This document shows positions 34,606 to 44,751 of a stretch of DNA of 64,000 nucleotides, piece after piece. Position numbers and translations under genes: made by a program. Position 1 is the stretch's first letter, and each line of letters begins with the position of its first letter. The stretch is from Thermogemmatispora carboxidivorans (GTDB taxonomy: Bacteria > Chloroflexota > Ktedonobacteria > Ktedonobacterales > Ktedonobacteraceae): contig NZ_JNIM01000001.1 in assembly GCF_000702505.1 (NCBI RefSeq), positions 4,092,001 to 4,156,000 on the forward strand, read 5' to 3'. The notes beneath the pieces are model-generated. The model was given only the letters and a program-made list of their open reading frames with translations, did not search any database and was not told where the DNA came from.

Positions 34606-34821
34606 CGAGTCCAGGAAAGAGCTGATCTGCTCCGGGGTCCCGTCGGCCTGCAGGGCCAGCACGTCCTCCCCCGTCTGCTCGCTCTGCGCCGACGGCCCTC
34701 CTCCTCGCGACTACTCCCCCGGCAGGGTCGTAGCCCCCATTTCACTGCCCGCTTCTTTAAATATCGCTCGCTTGTTTATTGATAATCTTTCTTGTATAAA
34801 AAGAAGCATCTCTAAAAACTC
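34606..34821. other. Gap between rpn-like copies 1 and 2
   Basis: About 290 bp to the next start. The last 120 bp (from TAAATATCGCTCGCTTGTTTA) resemble the DNA upstream of copy 1 (33466 onward), so the duplicated unit begins about 100 bp before the promoter. No terminator was seen. Confidence 0.55.
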
Positions 34822-34850
34822 TTGATCTATGTCTCCAAATCTGCTATACT
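34822..34850 (+). promoter_or_regulatory. Promoter of rpn-like gene 2
   Basis: TTGATC (34822-34827), 17-bp spacer, TATACT (34845-34850) with TGC extension; spacer almost identical to that of gene 1, so the duplication included the promoter. Confidence 0.75.
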
Positions 34851-34897
34851 CAGTGCATACCTCACCACCGCAGAACAGGAGGCTTGCCTGCTACTCT

Positions 34898-35845
34898 ATG
34901 GCTTCTCGTTGGGACCGGAGCATGAAGCAGCTCTTCTCTCTCGCCACTCAGGACCTGATCACCTTCGTCCTGCCACAGGCTCTATTCCTGCGGCATGCCT
35001 CTGGCGAGTTCCTCCTCAAAACCGATCCCCCGCTCGCCGAGCTAGGTGCTCTCTACGCCGATGTTCTGAGCCAGTGCCTCCTGGCCGATCAGCCCCTGCT
35101 AGTTCACATCGAATTCCAGAGCCAGGCTGATGAGCAGATGGTGCACCGCCTGCTGATGTATAATATCCTTGCAGACCAGCGCCATCGCTGCCCGGTCTAC
35201 TCATGTGTCATCTATCTGCGGCGCTGTCGGGTTCCTTCGGCTCCCTATCGGCGGCAGTTACCCGACACCTCGCTTGTCCACGAGTTTCATTTTGGCGTCA
35301 TCCCGCTCTGGGAGTGCTCTTCTCAGGACCTCTTAGATCGGCAGCGCCTGGGAGTTCTCCCCCTGCTGCCGCTCACTCGCGAGGGGCGCAGTCGCCAGGT
35401 CATCCGGGCGATGATCGAACGCCTGCAGCAGGCACGTCAGTATGAGTTACTCGAAGTTGGCTTGTTGTTAGCCTCGCTGGCCTGGGCCGACGCACCCGCC
35501 AGCGAGCGTCAGTGGCTTCAGGAGCAGATCCAGATGCTGTCACAATTCCTTGAGGAACTCAAACAAACCGATGCCGCCCGCGCCCTCATCGAGGAAGGGC
35601 TGCAGCAAGGCATCCAACAAGACTTGCTAGAGGGCCGCGAAGACTTCATCGCTGGCGTGCGCAGCCGCTTCCCCCAACTGGAGCCGCTCGCCACCACCGT
35701 GGCCGCTCACATCCACTCGCTGCGTACCATCCATCAGCTCTTGCTCACGATTGGCCTCGCACGCAGTGCCGAGGAACTCCAGTCGTTGCTGCTCTCCCAC
35801 CTGCCCGACAACGCTGGCCAGCCCCCGACCGGCAACGGCTCCTAA
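34898..35845 (+). CDS. Rpn-family PD-(D/E)xK nuclease, copy 2
   Basis: A 315-residue paralogue of copy 1. It aligns from the start (WDRSMKQLFSLATQDLITFVLP), keeps LGALYADVL and LLVHIEFQS, and is near-identical over MIERLQQARQYELLEVGLLLASLAWADAPASERQWLQEQ. The linker is shorter (EEGLQQGIQQDLLEGRED) and the C-terminal domain (VRSRFPQLEPLATTVAAHIHSLR) differs from copy 1 but matches copy 3. Start set by homology at 34898 with AGGAGG 15 bases upstream. Confidence 0.85.
   Translation: MASRWDRSMKQLFSLATQDLITFVLPQALFLRHASGEFLLKTDPPLAELGALYADVLSQCLLADQPLLVHIEFQSQADEQMVHRLLMYNILADQRHRCPVYSCVIYLRRCRVPSAPYRRQLPDTSLVHEFHFGVIPLWECSSQDLLDRQRLGVLPLLPLTREGRSRQVIRAMIERLQQARQYELLEVGLLLASLAWADAPASERQWLQEQIQMLSQFLEELKQTDAARALIEEGLQQGIQQDLLEGREDFIAGVRSRFPQLEPLATTVAAHIHSLRTIHQLLLTIGLARSAEELQSLLLSHLPDNAGQPPTGNGS
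35534..35845 (+). CDS. Possible internal-start C-terminal product of rpn-like copy 2
   Basis: ATG at 35534 (residue 213, the same codon position as in copy 1) with AGGAG nine bases ahead; 103 residues. Supported by conservation of both signal and position and by the free-standing copy 3. Confidence 0.45.
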   Translation: MLSQFLEELKQTDAARALIEEGLQQGIQQDLLEGREDFIAGVRSRFPQLEPLATTVAAHIHSLRTIHQLLLTIGLARSAEELQSLLLSHLPDNAGQPPTGNGS

Positions 35846-35914
35846 CCTTAGCCAGACCCTTTCTCTCATCATCCGCTTTCACCGCCGTCGGAGTTGGCTT
35901 CTCCCTTTCTCGGG

Positions 35915-35945
35915 TCAGCTCCCGCTCGTGACGAGTGGGAGCTGA
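35915..35945. repeat. 31-bp near-perfect palindrome before rpn-like copy 3
   Basis: 15-bp arms (TCAGCTCCCGCTCGT and its complement with one G-T mismatch) round the single base 35930, about 40 bp before the ATG at 35988. No T-tract follows. Either an operator or an RNA hairpin near the ribosome site. Confidence 0.7.
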
Positions 35946-35987
35946 TCACTCACCCCAACGAAGATAAGGAAAGGATCGCAGGCCGCT

Positions 35988-36341
35988 ATGTCCCTCGATG
36001 ACCTCATCGCCGAACTCAAACAGACCGACGCCGCCCGCGCCCTTATCGAGGAAGGCTTCCAACAAGGCTTCCAACAAGGCTTCCAACAAGGCCTCCAGCA
36101 AGCCTTACAGCAGGGCCGTCAGCAAGCCCTCCAGCAGGGCCGTGAAGACCTCATCGCCGGCGTGCGCAGCCGCTTCCCCCAACTGGAGCCGCTCGCCACC
36201 ACCGTGGCCGCTCACATCCACTCGCTGCGCCCCATCCGTCAGCTCCTGCTCGCGACTGGCCAGGCCCCTGATGCCGAGCATCTGCGCGATCTCTTGCGCT
36301 CCTATCTCCACAAGCACGAAAGCGACGACACCGATCCCTAA
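35988..36341 (+). CDS. Stand-alone C-terminal Rpn domain protein (possible inhibitor)
   Basis: A 117-residue protein: MSLDDLIAELKQTDAARALIEEG, then a QQG-rich linker repeated seven or eight times, then VRSRFPQLEPLATTVAAHIHSLRPIRQLLLATGQAPDAEHLRDLLRSYL. It equals the region downstream of Met213 in copies 1 and 2 and is closest to copy 2. It has its own AAGGAAAGGA site and start codon. It could be a decayed third nuclease copy, but no N-terminal remnant is recognisable in the 140 bp upstream, the frame is intact, and it starts at the internal-start position. A role as a free antitoxin-like subunit that joins the oligomers of copies 1 and 2 is inferred. Confidence 0.7.
   Translation: MSLDDLIAELKQTDAARALIEEGFQQGFQQGFQQGLQQALQQGRQQALQQGREDLIAGVRSRFPQLEPLATTVAAHIHSLRPIRQLLLATGQAPDAEHLRDLLRSYLHKHESDDTDP
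36052..36135 (+). repeat. Short tandem repeats encoding the QQG linker
   Basis: A 12-bp unit (AACAAGGCTTCC) is repeated three times, followed by CAGCAGGGCCGTCAG-type variants. In copy 1 a 36-bp unit is present twice at 34298-34370. Unit number sets linker length. Confidence 0.75.
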
Positions 36342-36385
36342 AGCCCCCGTACCTCCGCCGTACCCCTGATAGTCGCACAGCAAGA

Positions 36386-36426
36386 AGGGCAACCATCCCG
36401 CTCGCTCAAAGCAGGACGGTTGCCCT
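36386..36426. terminator. Hairpin between convergent rpn-like copy 3 and bioB
   Basis: Arms AGGGCAACCATCC (36386-36398) and 36414-36426 pair with one mismatch; loop 15 bases. T-rich sequence on both sides is weak. Placed to end transcripts from both directions. Confidence 0.5.
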
Positions 36427-36477
36427 CTGCTTCTTCATGATCCTGAACCGGCAGGTAGCCCGATCCAGCAGCCTCCC

Positions 36478-37545
36478 TCAGTCAGCCCCACCAGCATGAA
36501 CCGGCTTGTCGACCTCGCCGACCTCGCCAACCGTCAGGACCGCCTCCGCCTCCTCTGGCCTTTCAGGGACATGCTCCTCGATCTCAAAGCCCAGATCGCG
36601 GATCATCTGCCACGTCTCCTCATAATGCTGCCCCGGCGTCGTCAGATAGCCCGACACAAAGACCGAATTGGCCGCATAGAGCGCCAATGGCTGCAATGAA
36701 CGCAAGTGCACCTCACGGCCCGCCGATACCCGAATCTCCTGCTTTGGATTGGTCAGGCGCATCAGGCAAAGAATGCGCAGACAGTCATAGGGGCGCAAGT
36801 AGTGCGTATGCTCTAGCGGCGTTCCCGGAATCGGCAACAGGAAATTCACTGGGATCGACTGCGGCTCCAGCTCACGCAAGGCCAGCGCCACATCGATAAT
36901 ATCCTCCAGCGACTCCCCCTGACCAAAGATCGCCCCACTACACAGGTGCAAGCCCGCCCGTCGCGCCGCCTGCAGCGTCTGCCAGCGATCCTCATAGGTA
37001 TGCGTCGTACAGATAGACGGATAGTAGCGCTCGCTGGTATTCAAGTTATGATTGAGCTGCTCCACTCCCGCCTCAGCGAGCCGGCGCGCCTTCTCTTCCG
37101 AGATCAGGCCAACGCTGCAGCAGATGGCAATATCTACCTCTTCCTTGATGCGCCGCACAGCTCGCACCAGAAAATCGATCTCTCGATTGTTGGCCCCGCG
37201 CCCGCTGATGACGATGCAATAACGCCGACAGTGCGCCTCTTTCGCCCGGCGCGCCCCCTCCAGCAGACGCTCCAGGCTGACCAGTGGATAGCGCTCGATG
37301 GCTGCCCGCGAAATACTCGATTGCGAACAATAATGACAATCCTCGGGACAGATCCCGCTCTTGGCGTTGATAAGCATGTGCAGATGCACACGTCGACCGC
37401 AGAAGGTCAGCCGCACGCGATAGGCTGCGGCCAGTAGCTCTAAAATGCGCTCATCTGGGCAGGTCAGCACCGCCAGACATTCCTCGCGCGTGAGCACCTC
37501 CCCCTTGATGGCCTTGTCTGCCAGTTGCTGGAAATCAACAGGCAT
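36478..37545 (-). CDS. bioB: Biotin synthase
   Basis: Radical-SAM enzyme inserting sulfur into dethiobiotin in the last biotin step. The 355-residue protein has the SAM-cluster motif GICPEDCHYCSQSS (Cys66, Cys70, Cys73), YCIVISGRG, the GLISEEKARRLAEAGVEQLNHNLNTSERYY block and NPKQEIRVSAGREVHLRSLQPLALYAANSVFVSGYLTTPGQ. Last gene of the bioF-A-D-B operon, 38 bp after bioD. GGGGAGGAAG ribosome site. Confidence 0.95.
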   Translation of the reverse strand: MPVDFQQLADKAIKGEVLTREECLAVLTCPDERILELLAAAYRVRLTFCGRRVHLHMLINAKSGICPEDCHYCSQSSISRAAIERYPLVSLERLLEGARRAKEAHCRRYCIVISGRGANNREIDFLVRAVRRIKEEVDIAICCSVGLISEEKARRLAEAGVEQLNHNLNTSERYYPSICTTHTYEDRWQTLQAARRAGLHLCSGAIFGQGESLEDIIDVALALRELEPQSIPVNFLLPIPGTPLEHTHYLRPYDCLRILCLMRLTNPKQEIRVSAGREVHLRSLQPLALYAANSVFVSGYLTTPGQHYEETWQMIRDLGFEIEEHVPERPEEAEAVLTVGEVGEVDKPVHAGGAD

Positions 37546-37583
37546 CGCTTTTCTTCCTCCCCAGGTTGCTTACTTGCCGATGA

Positions 37584-38380
37584 TCAGGCCCCAGCTTCAT
37601 TGAGTGGCTCGGTGGGAATCCCCTCTTCCGTCGCTGCCGCCGACACACTCGCGCCGACTCCTCCACCCTCGGCAATGTCCAGAGCCATGCCCTCCAGCAA
37701 TCCGGCGCCCAGAAGCAGACTGCCGGCAGCCGCCAGGGCCTCCTCGTTCAGGTCGGCGAGATGGGGCACAGGACCATACAACGGCACCGGACACCAGCGC
37801 CGCAAGGCGTCGGCATTGCTGCGCACCGACAGATCGCTCTCGTCAGGTGCTCCCGGATGGTTGAGCACAACGCCCAGGACGCGCGCCCGCCGGCTGGCCA
37901 CAGTTACGGTGAGACAGGTGTGGTTGATCACACCCAGCACGTTGCGCGCAACAACCAACAGCGGCAGCCCCAGGGCAACAGCCAGATCAAGCATAGTCAG
38001 CTGCGCCGTCAGCGGCACTAAGAGACCACCCGCTCCCTCGACAAGGACAACGTCATGGGTCGCTAGGAGCTGCCGATAGCAGCGCACAACTTCCGCCAGT
38101 TCGATGGTGACGCCGGCCTCTTCCGCCGAGAGGGCCGGGGCCAGCGGCAGCGGCAAGGCATAAGGGACAACCAGCTCCAGCGGCGCCGTACAGCGCGCCA
38201 CCTGACGTAGCCACTGCGCATCATGGGCCCCCTCACGTCCTTGCTCCGGGGGACAGTCGGTCTCTGCCGGCTTCATAACCCCAACGCGCAGCCCGCGCTG
38301 CACCAGGGCTGCAGCCAGGGCCGCTGTGACCACGGTCTTGCCCACACCTGTATCGGTGCCAGTAATAAAGCAGGCCCATT

Positions 38381-38384
<4 letters not shown>
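37584..38384 (-). CDS. bioD: Dethiobiotin synthetase
   Basis: ATP-dependent carboxylation of 7,8-diaminopelargonate to dethiobiotin. The 266-residue protein begins FITGTDTGVGKTVVTAALAAAL (P-loop 8-17), and has KPAETDCP with the substrate-binding Lys, VEGAGGLLVPL and VVARNVLGVINHTCLT. About 30 extra C-terminal residues are Ala/Gly/Ser-rich. Overlaps the bioA stop by four bases. Confidence 0.92.
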
Positions 38385-39748
<1,364 letters not shown>

Positions 39749-39926
39749 AGCTCAGCTCCTCCTTTCTCTTCCTCTGTAGCTCCTTTCCACCGTGCGCCAG
39801 GGCGCCAGCGAGACTTTTCCCTGTCCAAGCGCCGCCCGGCACTTCTGGGCCGTCGCTCCTCCCTCTATCAGAGAACACCTACTTTGGTCGCGCTGGCATC
39901 TGCACACTCCCTTTCACCCTCGTTGC

Positions 39927-41123
<1,197 letters not shown>

Positions 41124-41281
41124 TCTACCTGTCCCCCTCGATCACCTGCTGTGTTGTCTCTGGCTCGCTCTGCCTCGTGGCCCCGGTTGCGCTCTGCTCC
41201 GGCAAGGCGCTGAGGCGACGCGATTGGTCCTATTGTAGCGGAGCTGGCCCCAGCCTGGCAAGGGTGCTTTTGGCAGCCGGG

Positions 41282-41824
41282 TCAGTTGAGGCTCTCGCGC
41301 CGCGGCTGATCGCGCAGGGTTCTCCCAAGGCGCCGCAGGAGGCTGCGCCCAAGGCGCAGTTCGAGCGGCAGGTCTCTCGTCTCTACTCTACGGCAAAAGC
41401 GCCTCAGTAAGCTTTCGACCAGGCCCAGGAGCCAGCGGATCTGGTGCATTTCCGGCTCGGTGAAATAGACCAGGTAGGCTGTCCGGCTGACCATCGTCTG
41501 CTGGCAGCGCCGCTGCAGCAGGGTGAGCACTTCCTCTATTTCTCGCATGCCGCACAGGGTAGCTTGCTCCTCTACGCTCAGCTCTCGGGCAATGGGTCCC
41601 TGGAGCCAGAGGACTTCTCGCTCATGGAGCCAGTGCTCCCAGCAGGCTTGTCCGTTGGGCGAGAGCATGGCAAAGAGCTGCTCCTGCAGTTCGGCCAGCA
41701 GGCGCCCGGCAAGGACCCATTCAACCAGGGTGGCCAGTGGAAACTGTGGCATGCCGGCCAGCAGCGAACGGCGGCGCGGGCGTCTCGGCTGGCGCCCTTG
41801 AGGAGAAGGACGACGCCGGCTCAT
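41282..41824 (-). CDS. Unknown Arg-rich helical protein coupled to a methyltransferase
   Basis: A 180-residue protein I do not recognise. A basic N-terminus (SRRRPSPQGRQPRRPRRRS) precedes a mostly alpha-helical body (LVEWVLAGRLLAELQEQLFAMLSPNGQACWEHWL, MREIEEVLTLLQRRC) and a basic C-terminus. The start at 41824 overlaps the stop of the preceding methyltransferase as ATGA, so the two are translated together. It may act with that enzyme, or on nucleic acid given the charge. Confidence 0.55.
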   Translation of the reverse strand: MSRRRPSPQGRQPRRPRRRSLLAGMPQFPLATLVEWVLAGRLLAELQEQLFAMLSPNGQACWEHWLHEREVLWLQGPIARELSVEEQATLCGMREIEEVLTLLQRRCQQTMVSRTAYLVYFTEPEMHQIRWLLGLVESLLRRFCRRVETRDLPLELRLGRSLLRRLGRTLRDQPRRESLN

Positions 41825-42687
41825 GGTTTGCGCCCCCAGACGGCCAGCCCTCCGCTGCTGGTGCGCAGGCACTCCCATTCCTGGGGCAGGGCGGCAAGCG
41901 TCTCGGCCACCTGCTCGCGAGGGAGATGGTTGACGGCGGCAAGCTGCGGCTCCAAGGCTCGCAGGGCGCTCAGGACATCCTCGCGGAAGAGAGGGGCACC
42001 CCGCCGACGTCCATACAGGGGCATCTGGAAGCGTAGGGTGTGTGGCTGTAGGCCGCGCTCTTGCAGCCAGTGGGGCAGGTTCAGAGCGGCATCCAGGCGC
42101 AGACCACGCCGTTCCAGGAGGGCGCTGAACCAGGTGCGGACCTGTCGATGAAGCGGTCCTTCGTTGCAGGTGTCGCCAGTGGCTTCGATCAGTTCGAGCC
42201 AGCCGCCGGGCCGGGTGATGCGCAGCAGATCGTCGAGGATGCCAGGCCAGGCGGTGAGGGGAATGGCGGTAGCCAGAAAGCGCTGATGGACGTAGTCAAA
42301 GTGAGCTTCGGGGAAGGGCAGGCCAGCTAGCAGGTCGGCCTGAACCGGCTGGCAGTGCGAAGGGAGCGGCTGACGGCAAAGGGAGAGGTCTTTGTCAAGG
42401 GCCACCAGTCGGGCGTGAGGCCAGCGGCGAGCGGCTTCGCGCAGCCAGATGCCAGTACCGCTGCCGACGTCCAGGATGGCGGTCGCTTGTTCTACGGGCG
42501 CCAGGAAGTGGCTGCCCAGGAGCTGGCGCAGGGCGAAGTGTTGCAGGTCGAGGCGGGCCTGTTCGCGGCGCGAGCGCGGCAGGGCATAGGTCTCGGCGGG
42601 ACCAGGGCCGGCGGCGCTGGAGCCTGTTACGGCGATGGCAGGGGAGCCGCTGGCTCCCAGCAGCTGGGTGAGCCAGGTCCAGATCAT
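41821..42687 (-). CDS. Class I SAM-dependent methyltransferase
   Basis: A 288-residue enzyme with motif I ILDVGSGTGIWLREAARRWP (about residues 72-91), an acidic VALDKDLS loop, VQADLLAGLPFPEAHFDYVHQRFL and LLRITRPGGWLELIEATGD. The frame extends to 42738, but AGGAGGGG before the ATG at 42687 sets the start. Its position upstream of bioF on the same strand raises the possibility of a BioC-like role, but I see no specific BioC signature and the small gene in between argues for a separate function. Confidence 0.72.
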   Translation of the reverse strand: MIWTWLTQLLGASGSPAIAVTGSSAAGPGPAETYALPRSRREQARLDLQHFALRQLLGSHFLAPVEQATAILDVGSGTGIWLREAARRWPHARLVALDKDLSLCRQPLPSHCQPVQADLLAGLPFPEAHFDYVHQRFLATAIPLTAWPGILDDLLRITRPGGWLELIEATGDTCNEGPLHRQVRTWFSALLERRGLRLDAALNLPHWLQERGLQPHTLRFQMPLYGRRRGAPLFREDVLSALRALEPQLAAVNHLPREQVAETLAALPQEWECLRTSSGGLAVWGRKP

Positions 42688-42891
42688 GCCCACCCCTCCT
42701 TTCGCTCGGAGAGCAGCCGACGCAGGATGGTAGCCCACGACACTCGCTCGCTACGGGGCAAGACAATCGGCTGCGGCTGGTTGAGACAGAGGCTGCGGCA
42801 GAGACAGCGCTCGCAGAGCGACTGTTTACGCGCTACGCTTGGGAGACAGGGCTGGGGCACGGTGGCCATGCTGAAGTTTCCTCCTCTCTAC

Positions 42892-42921
42892 TTGTCAGTA
42901 TCTTCCTCGAACGACTATACT
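42892..42921 (+). promoter_or_regulatory. Promoter of the first XRE-TPR gene
   Basis: TTGTCA (42892-42897), 18-bp spacer, TATACT (42916-42921). Just downstream GTCAGA/TCTGAC arms (42935-42952) and an ATATCATATCA run form a candidate autoregulatory site. Confidence 0.55.
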
Positions 42922-43048
42922 GTCCATCGAGATAGTCAGATGCTTTTCTGACTTATATCATATCAGAAAGATTAGGGTGGAAACGGTACTACATGTTCCT
43001 TACGACGGCACACTATGTTACCTGTCAGAAGCGGAGGATGCCTTCGTT

Positions 43049-44215
43049 ATGTTACCCAAGAATACTTTCGGCCACCTTATCCGCACCTACCGCCGCCTTC
43101 GCGGCTGGAGCCAGGCCGACCTGGCCCAACGCTGGGGCTACAGCCGTGAATACGTCTCCCAGATCGAACGCGGCCAACGCAAGCTCGACAGCCTCCAGCA
43201 GGTCCTGCGCCTCGCCGACCTCCTCGACATCCCTCAAGACCAGCTCGACGCCATCGGGCGCGGCATCCCTCGCCGCTCCCTCCCGATCCAGCGCCCCGAA
43301 CAAGCCGATAGCGCCATCCTTCAGATGCTCCTCGCCCCCAGCCGCGACATGGTCCAGCTCTCTTACCTGCTCTGGATCGCCGATCAAGCCCCCTCCCTCG
43401 AAGATAAGCTCCATGACCTCGTCTCCCAACTCGACCAGGCCCTCATCTCTTATCACGGTGACCTCCTCCAACCCGCTCAGCAGCTCCTCGCCTACGCCCA
43501 CCAGATGCTCGGACGCATGGCCGTCGACCGCCTCGACCTGGCCGCCGCCGCCGGCCACTTCTCCGAAGCCATCGCCCTCGGCGAGGAACTTCGTGACCCC
43601 GACCTGCTCACCATCGGCATGGTCTACCAGGGCAGCCTCTTACGCAAGCGGGGCCGCTTCGAAACGGCCATCCGCTGCTTCGAGGCCGCTCGCCAGCATC
43701 TGATTGGCGCCAGCCCGGCCACCCAGGGCATGTACTACGTCCATCTCTCCACGGTCTACGCGGACAGCGGCCAGGAAACCCCTTTCCTGCGTTGCATCGA
43801 GCAGGCCCTCGATCTGGTTTCCAGCCAGCAGGACAGCCTCGCCGGACTGGCCAACGATTTCAGCCTCGATGATGTTCTCTGGGCTAAGGCCGGCGGCTTC
43901 GCCGAACTCTGGAAGCCAGCCGAAGCCGTTAAGGTGTTTGAAGAAACCGATCGACTTCGGCCATTCAGGCCCTTGCGAGAACTCGGTGCATATACTATTA
44001 ATAAAGGCAAAGCCTATCTGCGGCTTGGAGACCTTGAAGAGGGGCTTCACCTCGTCTTAAAAGGGCTAGAGCTGGCAACCGAATACCGCTCAGCCCGCCA
44101 AATTGGCTGGGTAGAACGGATTTACACGCAACTGAGAGCACTACCAATCGGGAAGGATAAACGTCTTGAGACTTTGAAAGACGCCTTGTCTGAGGCAAGA
44201 AGGAAGCTAGAATAA
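43049..44215 (+). CDS. XRE-family regulator with TPR-like repeats, copy 1
   Basis: A 388-residue protein. The N-terminal Cro/C1-type HTH (FGHLIRTYRRLRGWSQADLAQRWGYSREYVSQIERGQRKL, residues 5-45) is followed by a helical TPR-type sensor domain to the C-terminus. Such proteins in this phylum commonly pair DNA binding with a peptide or protein-sensing solenoid, but no ligand is evident. The start matches copy 2; the frame upstream to 42977 is not conserved. It is almost identical to copy 2 at the DNA level over the first 850 bp and the last 75 bp, with a diverged patch at residues about 285-365. Confidence 0.88.
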   Translation: MLPKNTFGHLIRTYRRLRGWSQADLAQRWGYSREYVSQIERGQRKLDSLQQVLRLADLLDIPQDQLDAIGRGIPRRSLPIQRPEQADSAILQMLLAPSRDMVQLSYLLWIADQAPSLEDKLHDLVSQLDQALISYHGDLLQPAQQLLAYAHQMLGRMAVDRLDLAAAAGHFSEAIALGEELRDPDLLTIGMVYQGSLLRKRGRFETAIRCFEAARQHLIGASPATQGMYYVHLSTVYADSGQETPFLRCIEQALDLVSSQQDSLAGLANDFSLDDVLWAKAGGFAELWKPAEAVKVFEETDRLRPFRPLRELGAYTINKGKAYLRLGDLEEGLHLVLKGLELATEYRSARQIGWVERIYTQLRALPIGKDKRLETLKDALSEARRKLE

Positions 44216-44346
44216 TCAGCCCGAGAGCACAGCATGATCGTTCCAGGCCAGCCTGTTCCTGCCTGGCTCTTACCATAGCGCGCGACCCGTCGCCTGGCAC
44301 CAGGCACAGCTTGCGTGCTCTCTTGTGCAGCATGGAGACGAATCAT
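44216..44346 (+). repeat. Flank repeat A of the XRE-TPR duplication
   Basis: About 105 bp from CAGGCCAGCC (44242) to GAATCATG (44346) recurs almost identically at 45954-46058 after copy 2. It includes GCCTGGCACCAGGC, a small hairpin that may terminate both genes. Confidence 0.75.
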
Positions 44347-44731
44347 GAAGCAGGCCGAAGCCCTCGCACCCGAACGCTTTAGCCCCACAGTCGCCGGCCT
44401 TCCACTCTTCTACAACCGCGGCACTGTCTACGAGGAGTACGCGCGTAGCTGCGCCGACCTCGGGCAAGCTCAGCTCTCCTTCCACTACCTCGACCTCGCT
44501 CAGCACTCCCTGCCGGCTACCCGCTTCTGGGAGCTGATGCTACTCACCGCTCGCGTCATCGTCCTCGTCAAGGCCCACGAGTTCGACGCCGGCATCTCCC
44601 TCGCCCTCGATCTGCTCCCCGAACTCAAACAGAAGGGCCTCCAGCGCTCCCTCGACCAGCTCCAGCAGCAGACCGCACGCGCCAGCCGCTCCCTCGCCGA
44701 CGCCCTGGCCGAGTCCGCTCCCGATTATTGA
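44345..44731 (+). pseudogene. C-terminal remnant of a third TPR regulator
   Basis: A 128-residue frame (MKQAEALAPERFSPTVAGLPLFYNRGTVYEEYARSCADLGQAQLSFHYLDLAQHS onward) that reads as the TPR-like end of a related regulator without HTH. It starts at the exact right-hand border of the repeated flank (GAGACGAATCATG) shared by 44346 and 46058, so it looks like a fragment left by the duplication. It is intact for its length and has no good ribosome site, so a small expressed protein cannot be excluded. Confidence 0.5.
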
Positions 44732-44751
44732 CACAGAGAGGAGGCTGCACC

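Noticed and set aside
33598..35845. Rpn-like genes as transposases of an insertion sequence
   Set aside because: No terminal inverted repeats, target-site duplications or DDE motif; the family is a PD-(D/E)xK nuclease, and the duplication includes promoters rather than transposon ends.
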